This document shows positions 34,278-41,510 of a DNA stretch of 64,000 nt, in pieces. The stretch is from Clostridia bacterium (GTDB lineage Bacteria; Bacillota; Clostridia; Oscillospirales; Acutalibacteraceae). Numbering within the stretch: the stretch's first letter is position 1; every line of letters starts with the position of its first letter. A program made the translations under genes and the position numbers. A model generated the notes under the pieces. It ran no database searches. It saw only the letters and a list, made by a program, of their open reading frames with translations, and was not told the origin of the DNA. The stretch spans positions 1-64,000 of the forward strand of contig JAGASD010000032.1 of the NCBI GenBank assembly GCA_017621885.1. The letters run 5' to 3'.

Positions 34278-34963
34278 TGGCAAAGAAAATTTATATTTCA
34301 CCTTCAAATCAGAATTTTAACACCTATGCAACGGGTAACACCAATGAAAAGGTGCAGTGTCACAAGATTGCAAAGGCTTGTTTTGATTACCTGAAGAAAG
34401 CAAGCTTCGATGTTATGTGTACATATAATGATGATATGTATGCAAGAGTAAGAGAAAGCAATGCTTTCGGTGCTGATATGCACGTTGCAATTCACACAAA
34501 TGCAACAGCGAAGCACAACGTAACGGGAGGCACTCAGATTCTTCTTTACAGCGTTGACGGTGAGCGCAAGAAAGCAGGTCAGGCTGTGTACAACAGACTT
34601 GCTCCCCTTACGCCCGGCAAAAGCGCTGAAAGACTTATTGCAAAGCCCGGTTTCTATGAATGTAAAGCCGCAGACGGTCTTACGGTTTACGTTGAAGCGG
34701 AGTTCCATGATACCAAGGAAGGCTCTGATTTCATCATTAAAAACACAACTGCAATCGGTGAAGCAATTGCAAAGGGTATCTGTGATTACTACGGTGCTAT
34801 CGTTGCAGAGGATAATCCTGACGAAAAAATAAATGCCCCGGAAAAATCCGGGACACTTTATATTGTTCAAAGCGGTGCTTTTTCTTCAAAAGCTAATGCG
34901 CAAAGGCATTTACAGAGCTTGAAAAAAGCAGGGTTTGACGGTTTTATAGCAATCAAAAATTAA
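34277..34963 (+). CDS. Endolysin: N-acetylmuramoyl-L-alanine amidase (Amidase_3) plus SPOR domain
   Basis: 228 aa. Amidase_3 (about 1-172): the first zinc-site region is IYISPSNQNFN, then MHVAIHTNAT (His) and YVEAEFHDTKEGSDFI (catalytic Glu and His region). A short linker (DNPDEKINAPEKSG) leads to a SPOR domain (about 190-228; YIVQSGAFSSKANAQRHLQSLKKAGFDGF) that binds denuded glycan strands. It cuts the bond between MurNAc and L-Ala, lysing the host. The first motif lacks the usual GHG, but the fold is otherwise clear. It is the last gene of the element and overlaps the convergent LRR-dockerin gene by 4 nt. Confidence 0.85.
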   Translation: MAKKIYISPSNQNFNTYATGNTNEKVQCHKIAKACFDYLKKASFDVMCTYNDDMYARVRESNAFGADMHVAIHTNATAKHNVTGGTQILLYSVDGERKKAGQAVYNRLAPLTPGKSAERLIAKPGFYECKAADGLTVYVEAEFHDTKEGSDFIIKNTTAIGEAIAKGICDYYGAIVAEDNPDEKINAPEKSGTLYIVQSGAFSSKANAQRHLQSLKKAGFDGFIAIKN

Positions 34964-36048
34964 ACAATACCGGCGGCCTTTTTCAATGCAAGCTGAGCAT
35001 CGCCTGTGTCGATAACCTGATTGCAGTTAAGGTCTAAAAGGAAAAATTCAGCTTCGTCGGGTGTGAATTCAATTGCGGCGGCAACGCGGAGAATGAGGTA
35101 TGCATCGTTAGTATCAATAATTCCGTTGCCGTCTGCATCACCGAATAAGGTAACGCTTTGCTGAGTTTCGATAATATATACAGACAATCCGTGAGCCTTT
35201 GCGTATGCAATTGCACCGGAATACAGACTGCATGTAATACTGATTGAGTGTGAAAACTCCGTCGAGGTTGCTTCTCGTAAAGCGAATGCACAGCGTCCTA
35301 TGGTTTTTACGTTTGAGGGAATTGTTATCTGAGTCAATGCAATGCAGTTTTCAAAGGCATACGGTGCAATTTCGAGCTCACCGCTTCCGAATGCTACCGA
35401 AGCAAGAGCAGAACAGCCTTTGAATGAGCTGTTGCCGATGTAGGCTAACGTGTCGGGAAAGTTAAGAGCTGTGATTGCGGTACAACCCGAAAAGACATAG
35501 TCGCTTATATAAATGAGAGTTGGACTCCATTTTATAAAATTAAGTGACGTACAGCTGTGGAATGCTCTTTGACCGATTACTTTAAGAGCGTTACCGCAGA
35601 ACAACTCAGTTAGCGACGTGCAACCGTAAAAGGCGTACTCACCGAGAATTTCAACGTTTTTTAAATTCACTCCTGTGAGGGAAGTGCAGGAGTTGAAGGC
35701 TTTGGCACCGATTGATTTTACATTGTCACCTATTATCACGGTGGTCAAATTCGGACAGCCGTAAAAAGCCATGGCACCTATGGCAGTAACGGTTTCGGGG
35801 ATTCTTACGGTGTTTAAATTGCTTTTGGATTGAAAAGCTCCGGGACCAATGGCGGTTACGTCAATGTTATTTATTTTTGCGGGGATGTTTGCATAATCTG
35901 TGTGGAAATCACGGTAACCCGTGATGGTATATGTTCCGTTTTCATTGATTTCACAAACAAATCCGTCAAAAATACTTGCACTGTATGCCGTAGGAAGCGA
36001 CACTGCTATGAGCAAAATGGCAAGGAATACAGAAAGAACTCGTTTCAT
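34960..36048 (-). CDS. Secreted BspA-type LRR protein with C-terminal dockerin
   Basis: 362 aa. A signal peptide (KRVLSVFLAILLIAVSLPTAYS) is followed by LRR_5 repeats of about 23 residues (VTAIGPGAFQSKSNLNTVRI, VTAIGAMAFYGCPNLTTVII, VKSIGAKAFNSCTSLTGVNL and so on, about 60-290). A dockerin type I closes the protein: GDADGNGIIDTNDAYLILRVAA and LDLNCNQVIDTGDAQLALKKAA, two Ca-binding loops. It should be exported and bound by a cohesin elsewhere. It might be a passenger gene of the phage element, since it overlaps the endolysin gene by 4 nt, but its dockerin style matches other host proteins in this window. Confidence 0.85.
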   Translation of the reverse strand: MKRVLSVFLAILLIAVSLPTAYSASIFDGFVCEINENGTYTITGYRDFHTDYANIPAKINNIDVTAIGPGAFQSKSNLNTVRIPETVTAIGAMAFYGCPNLTTVIIGDNVKSIGAKAFNSCTSLTGVNLKNVEILGEYAFYGCTSLTELFCGNALKVIGQRAFHSCTSLNFIKWSPTLIYISDYVFSGCTAITALNFPDTLAYIGNSSFKGCSALASVAFGSGELEIAPYAFENCIALTQITIPSNVKTIGRCAFALREATSTEFSHSISITCSLYSGAIAYAKAHGLSVYIIETQQSVTLFGDADGNGIIDTNDAYLILRVAAAIEFTPDEAEFFLLDLNCNQVIDTGDAQLALKKAAGIV

Positions 36049-36216
36049 TTTGAACCTCCTGAAAATTATATAAAATTATTATACTATATTTTTTTGAGTT
36101 TGTACACATATATTTTCCGAATCGCACTTTTGTTGACTGTATGGACACTTTGTGTATTTTTATGCGCTGTAGCTTGAATATGGTGCATAAGTATGTATTG
36201 ATTTGTTAAAAAAGTA

Positions 36217-36245
36217 TTGCATTTTGTTTTTTAGCGTTGTATAAT
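36217..36245 (+). promoter_or_regulatory. Sigma-A promoter of the amino-acid ABC operon
   Basis: TTGCAT (36217-36222), 17-nt spacer, perfect TATAAT (36240-36245). Confidence 0.65.
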
Positions 36246-36298
36246 GCACTAAAAAGAAGAAAATATTTTTCTTCAAAAATAAAAGTGAGGTTTTTAAA

Positions 36299-37144
36299 AT
36301 GAAAAAGCTTTCTAAAATTATTGCTCTTGTTATTGTGCTTTCAATGCTGGCAAGTTTTGCATCTTGCGGTAAAGCAACAGGTGTTAAGGTTATTGACATT
36401 GATCTTACATCCGAACAATATGCTTTTGGTGTAGACAAGGCTCAACCCGAACTTCTTGAAAAAACAAATGCTTTTATTAAGAAGATTATGGAAGACGGTA
36501 CATTCGATGAAATTTGCGACAAGTATTTTGGTAATGGCGAACCCACAGCAGTTTACTCTGCAAAGTTAGATTCATCTAAAGATCAGCTTGTTGTTGCTAC
36601 AAATGCGGAATTCGCACCCTTTGAGTATAAAGAGGGTGATGCATTCTATGGTATCGACATGGAAATTGCAGCTCTTCTTGCTAAAGAGCTCGGTCTTGAG
36701 CTTGTTATCAACGATATGCAGTTTGATGCTGTTTGCCTTTCTGTAGGTGAACACAAGTGCGACATTGCAATGGCAGGTCTTACAATCAACGAAGAAAGAG
36801 AAAAATCTGTTACATTTACAGACTCTTACTATGAAGCATCTCAGAGAATTATTGTTATGGCAGATGATACTACATTCGATGAATGTAAAGATGCAGCAGC
36901 TATAGAAGAAATTCTTAAAGGCTTTGATGATAAGACTTCTATCGGTTATCAGAACGGTACAACAGGTCAGTACTACATCCTTGGTGATGCAGACTGGGGC
37001 TTTGATGGCTTTAAGGTTACAGGTAAAGGCTATACAAGCGGTGCTCTTGCAGTTCAGGACCTTATTAACGGTAACATTGCAGCGGTTGTTATTGATGCTG
37101 CTCCTGCTGCCCGTATAGTAGAAAATTTCAATGCAAATGCATAA
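36299..37144 (+). CDS. Amino-acid ABC transporter substrate-binding lipoprotein, apparently circularly permuted
   Basis: 281 aa. Lipoprotein signal with lipobox LASFASC. The main body is an SBP_bac_3 domain (QLVVATNAEFAPFEYKEG, GIDMEIAALLAKELG, CDIAMAGLTINEEREK, YQNGTTGQYYI, ALAVQDLINGNIAAVVID). The first mature 50 residues (IDIDLTSEQYAFGVDKAQPELLEKTNAFI, DGTFDEICDKYFG) look like the segment that normally ends this family. The protein stops right after the strand that would precede that segment. So the C-terminal strand-helix unit appears to have moved to the N-terminus, a circular permutation. The substrate is probably a polar amino acid. Its permease and ATPase follow. Confidence 0.85.
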   Translation: MKKLSKIIALVIVLSMLASFASCGKATGVKVIDIDLTSEQYAFGVDKAQPELLEKTNAFIKKIMEDGTFDEICDKYFGNGEPTAVYSAKLDSSKDQLVVATNAEFAPFEYKEGDAFYGIDMEIAALLAKELGLELVINDMQFDAVCLSVGEHKCDIAMAGLTINEEREKSVTFTDSYYEASQRIIVMADDTTFDECKDAAAIEEILKGFDDKTSIGYQNGTTGQYYILGDADWGFDGFKVTGKGYTSGALAVQDLINGNIAAVVIDAAPAARIVENFNANA

Positions 37145-37168
37145 GTGTTTATAAAAAATAGCAATTTA

Positions 37169-37202
37169 CAGTGCCTTGCTGGAATCAGTAAGGCATTGTT
37201 TT
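37169..37202 (+). terminator. Intra-operon hairpin between binding protein and permease genes
   Basis: CAGTGCCTTGCTG (37169-37181) / CAGTAAGGCATTG (37186-37198), 13 pairs including G-U, with a four-T tail. Such partial terminators let the binding protein be made in excess. Confidence 0.7.
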
Positions 37203-37217
37203 GTGAAAGGTGAAATT

Positions 37218-37922
37218 ATGGGTAATTTTTCATTCAGATTTGAAACCTTTTGGGATATATTGGTGAACAAAGGTGGTTACAGAGACGTAATCACAGGTTT
37301 GCAGAATACTATGACTATAGCGGTTGTAGGTCTTCTGGTGGGTATTGTTATAGGTACTCTCATTGCCACTGCCAGGGTTTTACCAAAATATAAGCGTATT
37401 GTCAGAATGTTGGACAGCGTGTGCAAATTCTATGTAGGTCTTTTCAGAGGAACGCCTATGGTTGTTCAGCTTCTTGTGTTTTACTATGTTCTTCTTCCGC
37501 TTATGGGACTTCGTTTCCCTTCAGTTGTAGTTGCAATGATAGTATTCGGCCTTAACAGCGGTGCTTATATTTCTGAAATTATGCGTGCAGGTATTCTTTC
37601 TGTTGACCCGGGTCAACTTGAAGGTGCACGCTCCGTAGGCTTCAGTTACTCTGCTGCTATGATAAAGGTTGTAATCCCTCAGGCAATAAAAAATATTCTG
37701 CCAACTCTCGGCAATGAGTTTATAGCTCTTGTTAAAGAAACCTCGGTAGTATCTTTTGTAGGTGCAATGGACCTTTATCTTGCATTCCAAAGAATCGGTG
37801 CAGGTACATACGAATTTATGATACCGTATCTTGCAATGGCGGTAATTTATATTGTAGTAATTTGCCTTATTACGATAGGTATTAAAATTATGGAAAGGAG
37901 TCTGAGAAAAGGTGACAGATAA
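37218..37922 (+). CDS. Amino-acid ABC transporter permease (His/Glu/Gln/Arg type)
   Basis: 234 aa, HisM/GlnP family, about five membrane helices. [21 protein letters not shown] near the start, [15 protein letters not shown], and the EAA-type loop [29 protein letters not shown] with [19 protein letters not shown] after it. It forms the membrane channel, probably as a homodimer. ATG 37218 is chosen because GAAAGGTG lies 7 nt before it; an in-frame start at 37176 falls within the upstream hairpin. It overlaps the ATPase gene by 11 nt. Confidence 0.88.
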   Translation: MGNFSFRFETFWDILVNKGGYRDVITGLQNTMTIAVVGLLVGIVIGTLIATARVLPKYKRIVRMLDSVCKFYVGLFRGTPMVVQLLVFYYVLLPLMGLRFPSVVVAMIVFGLNSGAYISEIMRAGILSVDPGQLEGARSVGFSYSAAMIKVVIPQAIKNILPTLGNEFIALVKETSVVSFVGAMDLYLAFQRIGAGTYEFMIPYLAMAVIYIVVICLITIGIKIMERSLRKGDR

Positions 37923-38697
37923 TAAAGTAATTGAAGTCAAAGGGCTTCACAAGTCTTTTGGTGATAATCATGTTCTCAAGGGTATTGATGCTGTTATAAC
38001 CAAAGGTGAAAAGGTAGTTATTCTTGGTCCCTCCGGTTCGGGTAAAAGCACATTTCTCAGATGCCTTAATTGTATGGAGGATCCCACCGGCGGTTCGGTA
38101 ATTTTTAACGGTGTTGATATTGCGGATCCCAAAGTGGATATCAATGTTCATCGTCAGAAAATGGGTATGGTTTTTCAGCATTTCAATCTTTTTGCAAACA
38201 AAACAGTTATTGAAAATATTATGATGGCGCCCATTTATGTGGGGAAAAAGAAATTAAAAAAAGAAAAGAATTATAACAAAGCCTCTAAAAAAGCTCTTAA
38301 AGAAAGTGTTTATGCAAAGGCAATGGAGCTGCTTAAAAAAATCGGACTTGAGGAAAAGGCGGATGCTTATCCGAGTCAGCTTTCAGGCGGTCAGAAACAG
38401 CGTGTTGCAATTGTGCGTGCACTTTGTATGGAGCCTGAGGTGATGCTTTTTGATGAACCGACTTCTGCTCTTGACCCTGAAATGGTCGGCGAGGTTCTCG
38501 AGGTTATGAAAAATCTTGCGGCACAGGGTATGACAATGGTTGTGGTTACTCACGAAATGGGATTTGCAAGAGAGGTTGCATCAAGAGTTGTGTTTATGGA
38601 TGAGGGTGTTATTGAAGAAGACGGTACGCCCGAAGAAATTTTTGACAACCCCAAAAGCGAAAGACTTAAAAGCTTTTTGAGTAAGGTTATAATATAA
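37912..38697 (+). CDS. Amino-acid ABC transporter ATP-binding protein
   Basis: 261 aa. Walker [11 protein letters not shown]-loop [13 protein letters not shown], signature [15 protein letters not shown], Walker [13 protein letters not shown], switch [10 protein letters not shown]; the polar amino-acid subtype is clear from [20 protein letters not shown] lysine-rich insertion ([19 protein letters not shown]) between Q-loop and signature is longer than usual. GTG start at 37912 inside the permease gene. Ends before a hairpin terminator at 38704. Confidence 0.9.
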   Translation: MTDNKVIEVKGLHKSFGDNHVLKGIDAVITKGEKVVILGPSGSGKSTFLRCLNCMEDPTGGSVIFNGVDIADPKVDINVHRQKMGMVFQHFNLFANKTVIENIMMAPIYVGKKKLKKEKNYNKASKKALKESVYAKAMELLKKIGLEEKADAYPSQLSGGQKQRVAIVRALCMEPEVMLFDEPTSALDPEMVGEVLEVMKNLAAQGMTMVVVTHEMGFAREVASRVVFMDEGVIEEDGTPEEIFDNPKSERLKSFLSKVII

Positions 38698-38703
38698 TGG
38701 TTG

Positions 38704-38733
38704 GCGCAAGGCTTCGGCTTTGCGCTTTGTTTT
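38704..38733 (+). terminator. Terminator of the amino-acid ABC operon
   Basis: GCGCAAGGC (38704-38712), loop TTCG, GCTTTGCGC (38717-38725), then tttgttttt. Confidence 0.75.
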
Positions 38734-38824
38734 TGCGGATGGTTAAAATGCACAACCGCAGAAGGATAAAATTGGGTGTTTTGAACAAGGTTGCTTTAAG
38801 GTGAAATAAAAAGCTTTTTTATGG

Positions 38825-38853
38825 TTGCAAATGCTTTTTGCCTATGGTATAAT
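38825..38853 (+). promoter_or_regulatory. Sigma-A promoter of the GPH symporter gene
   Basis: TTGCAA (38825-38830), 17-nt spacer, TATAAT (38848-38853), just ahead of GGAGGTG and the TTG start. Confidence 0.65.
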
Positions 38854-38884
38854 CTGCGTATACTTAACTGTGGAGGTGTATTTT

Positions 38885-40468
38885 TTGGCAACAGAAAATA
38901 TAGATGTCAAAGAAGATGTTGTAGCCGAATCTAGTGAAATAGATTCAGCCTCCCGTGAATACGTTTATGAGAATCGTCGTTATGTTGGTTTAAAAGAAAC
39001 CGTATGGTACGTTATTTATGATATGTGCCAGAGCTTTAACATTGACTCGTTCTCTGACCGTTTCATTACCAGCATTCTTCAGATTGACCTTGACTTACAA
39101 ACCGTTGTTAATGTTTTTAACGGATTCTGGGACGTTATCAACGATATCTTTACAGCGGCAATCGTTGAAAAGACCCGTACCCGTTGGGGTAAGTTTAAAC
39201 CTTACCTTGTAGCTTTGGGTATTCCCGGTACATTGGGTACTTGCTTCTATTGGTTAATGCCCATGTTCTTTAAGGGTAAAGGCTCCCGTGATATGGCAAA
39301 GTTCCTGACGTATTTTATTCTTGCCATTGTGCGAGAGGGCGCAGGTACTTTCCGAGCCATTGCTAAAACCGGTATGCTGGCAACAATTACGCCTCACCCG
39401 GTTGATCGTACAAGATTGATTACAATGGCGGAGTTCTTCTCAGGTCTTCTTGGTGAAAAATTACCGCAGCAGATTCTTACGGTTCTTATTGACCTTATCG
39501 GTAGAAAGGTTATTAACCTTTCTTACACATCAACGTTTATGTTTATGGGTAACTTTACCTCGATTGTCAGCGGTGTTGCGTCGCTCATTTTCTGCGTTAT
39601 GACCCGCGAAAGAGTTATGCAGTCTGTTGAGACTCCCAGCGTTTGGCAGGGTATCAAGTCAGTTGTTAACAATAAGCCGATCTTATTGCTTACACTTTCC
39701 GAAACCCTTTCGAACTTCAGCGTCGGCGGCAGCATAAACGACTATTACATAGATGTTCTTAACTTTGCATCAATGACAATGGTTGCCGGTATCCCCGGTG
39801 CTATTATCAACCCCTTCTCATTCTCACTTGTTCCCTGGTTCAGAAGGAAATTCTCAACCAAAGCTCTCTACCTTCTCGGTACAAAGAGCCAGTCGCTCCT
39901 TGATATTCCCGTATTCCTTATCGGTATGATAGGCGGTAAGCATAACGGTATATACAAAAAGATTCTGCCGATGTTCTTTGTTATGGCTATTAAAGAGGCT
40001 ATATACATGGTATTCTGGGGCGTTCGACGTGTTATTCCCAGTGAAATGTACAACGAGTCTATGGACTACTGTGAATGGAAGAACGGTTATCGTACAGAGG
40101 CTATGACCTCCGTTGCCCGCGATCTTACAAAGAAACTTGCAAGTATTCTTAATAGTGCTCTCTCCTTGCAGTTGAAGAAGCTTATCGGTTACGATATCTC
40201 TTCATATACAAGAGGTGCAGCTCAGACTGACGATACAAAGTTCGGTCTTTTCGCTATGGCAACAATTATTCCCACAGTTACAGGTCTTTTGGGCATCATT
40301 CCCATTCTCTTCTATGACCTTAGCGGCGAAAAGAGAGAACGTATGTATGCAGAGCTTCTTACAAGACGTGAGGAAGCTGCAAAGCTTGCAATGTCAGGTA
40401 GCAAAGAGGATATTGAAAAGCTTGCTAAAGAACAGTTAAGTGTCGGCGACAAAAAACGCGATCTTTAA
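38885..40468 (+). CDS. GPH-family (MelB-like) sugar:cation symporter
   Basis: 527 aa, about 12 membrane helices. The diagnostic loop after helix 2 is KTRTRWGKFKPYL with VINDIF before it (family pattern NDP...RTRWGRFRPY). The second half has IPSEMYNESMDYCEWKNGYRTEA, the conserved helix 10-11 loop. Such carriers import glycosides, hexuronides or pentosides with Na+ or H+. TTG 38885 follows GGAGGTGTATTTT, and the region upstream is the promoter. Single-gene unit ended by a terminator at 40483. The sugar is unknown; the fucosidase and galactosidase further right make a hexose or deoxyhexose glycoside plausible. Confidence 0.8.
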   Translation: MATENIDVKEDVVAESSEIDSASREYVYENRRYVGLKETVWYVIYDMCQSFNIDSFSDRFITSILQIDLDLQTVVNVFNGFWDVINDIFTAAIVEKTRTRWGKFKPYLVALGIPGTLGTCFYWLMPMFFKGKGSRDMAKFLTYFILAIVREGAGTFRAIAKTGMLATITPHPVDRTRLITMAEFFSGLLGEKLPQQILTVLIDLIGRKVINLSYTSTFMFMGNFTSIVSGVASLIFCVMTRERVMQSVETPSVWQGIKSVVNNKPILLLTLSETLSNFSVGGSINDYYIDVLNFASMTMVAGIPGAIINPFSFSLVPWFRRKFSTKALYLLGTKSQSLLDIPVFLIGMIGGKHNGIYKKILPMFFVMAIKEAIYMVFWGVRRVIPSEMYNESMDYCEWKNGYRTEAMTSVARDLTKKLASILNSALSLQLKKLIGYDISSYTRGAAQTDDTKFGLFAMATIIPTVTGLLGIIPILFYDLSGEKRERMYAELLTRREEAAKLAMSGSKEDIEKLAKEQLSVGDKKRDL

Positions 40469-40482
40469 TAAACATTAAATTT

Positions 40483-40517
40483 AAAGACCTTGGGTGATGA
40501 ACCCGGGGTCTTTGATT
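40483..40517 (+). terminator. Rho-independent terminator
   Basis: AAAGACCTTGGGT / ACCCGGGGTCTTT with G-U pairs and a short loop, followed by gatttt. Confidence 0.75.
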
Positions 40518-40545
40518 TTGTATTTGTAAAAATTCTATGATTTTA

Positions 40546-40574
40546 TTGCAATGATATTGGCTGTATGGTATAAT
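40546..40574 (+). promoter_or_regulatory. Sigma-A promoter of the 260-aa membrane protein gene
   Basis: TTGCAA (40546-40551), 17-nt spacer, TATAAT (40569-40574). It leaves a leader of about 125 nt. Confidence 0.65.
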
Positions 40575-40581
40575 AAAATGA

Positions 40582-40704
40582 CAAAAGTCGGTTGCTTTGA
40601 TAGTGTATTTTTAACCGATTATATTACCGTCGCTGAAAAGTGATATATAAATTAATATTCGGCGACACGTATTGTGTCGCTTTTTTGTTTAGAGTAGGTA
40701 AAGT
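40582..40704 (+). promoter_or_regulatory. Attenuator-like 5' leader with mutually exclusive hairpins
   Basis: Hairpin A: AGTCGGTT (40586-40593) / AACCGATT (40613-40620). Hairpin B: GTCGCTGAA (40629-40637) / TTCGGCGAC (40658-40666), 9 pairs. Hairpin C: GCGACAC (40662-40668) / GTGTCGC (40674-40680) plus TTTTTT, a terminator. B and C share 40662-40666, so they exclude each other: the layout of a transcription-attenuation switch. I match it to no known riboswitch class. Confidence 0.55.
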
Positions 40705-41487
40705 ATGACGAAATCAGATTATTTATCAAATTCATCAAAATTGTTGCTTATATGCAGTTGCTTGCTTTTTGTGAATTCCGTTTTTACCATTTTAAGTGGT
40801 GGGTTTGAAGGCTTTAAAAGTTTAGCAAGCACTTTTACGTCCATCTGCTTTTACGGTGTGCCGGTTATGGCGTTTCTTGCATTTAACGGAGAAGGCATAT
40901 CTTATAAGCACACAAAATCCCTAAAAAAACGCAAAGCGACAATTATTTTGAAAATATTACTTGTAAGTGTATTCCTTTTCAGATACATAAAAACTCCCGT
41001 TACGGCATTTTTACTCGGATTTGATGCACAAACAACGGCAGGTGTCATTTCAAGACTGTTTATGAGCTTTCTTAATACAGTCGCCTCCTACGGGTTTTTG
41101 ATGACGGTTATTTCCTTGTGGTTTATTTTCAGAGATAAAAATGTAAAAGGGATTGTAATCTGTGGCTTTTGCGGGCTGTTTTCGGGACTTATATATAATG
41201 GCTTTAAATTTATAAATTACGCCATTGTGAAATACGGAATACCTGTTGCAGATAACGGGCTTTCAGATGCTTTTACAAATGAATCAGCAATCAATGTTCT
41301 TGCGTTGGTGCAATTCGGCTTTAATATTATAACGTGCATTGTTGCATACAGATATTTTGAATCTCTGGTTTCAGATGAGCACGAGGAAAAAGAAAAGAAT
41401 ATAAAAAATATGGTAACTGCAAGAAATATTTATTCCACCGATTGTGTAGGTATAGATACTTTGGAAGATGATTTTTTGCTCGGATAA
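40705..41487 (+). CDS. Integral membrane protein of unknown function
   Basis: 260 aa with about six hydrophobic segments (LLLICSCLLFVNSVFTILSG, FYGVPVMAFLAF, ILLVSVFLFRYI, VASYGFLMTVISLWFIF, IVICGFCGLFSGLIYNGF, VLALVQFGFNIITCIVAY) and a charged tail ending LEDDFLLG. I recognise no family. Expression seems controlled by an attenuator-like leader (40582-40704). The glucosaminidase gene starts 23 nt later and may be co-transcribed. Confidence 0.65.
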   Translation: MTKSDYLSNSSKLLLICSCLLFVNSVFTILSGGFEGFKSLASTFTSICFYGVPVMAFLAFNGEGISYKHTKSLKKRKATIILKILLVSVFLFRYIKTPVTAFLLGFDAQTTAGVISRLFMSFLNTVASYGFLMTVISLWFIFRDKNVKGIVICGFCGLFSGLIYNGFKFINYAIVKYGIPVADNGLSDAFTNESAINVLALVQFGFNIITCIVAYRYFESLVSDEHEEKEKNIKNMVTARNIYSTDCVGIDTLEDDFLLG

Positions 41488-41510
41488 TATTTACGGAATG
41501 AGGTGTTTTT

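Noticed and set aside
34304..34870. Long open frame antisense to the endolysin
   Set aside because: Cysteine-rich low-quality translation opposite a clear amidase gene; no ribosome site.
36299..36450. Binding-protein gene as a truncated or fused duplicate
   Set aside because: The N-terminal segment is not duplicated at the C-terminus; the domain is complete once in rotated order, so permutation explains it better.
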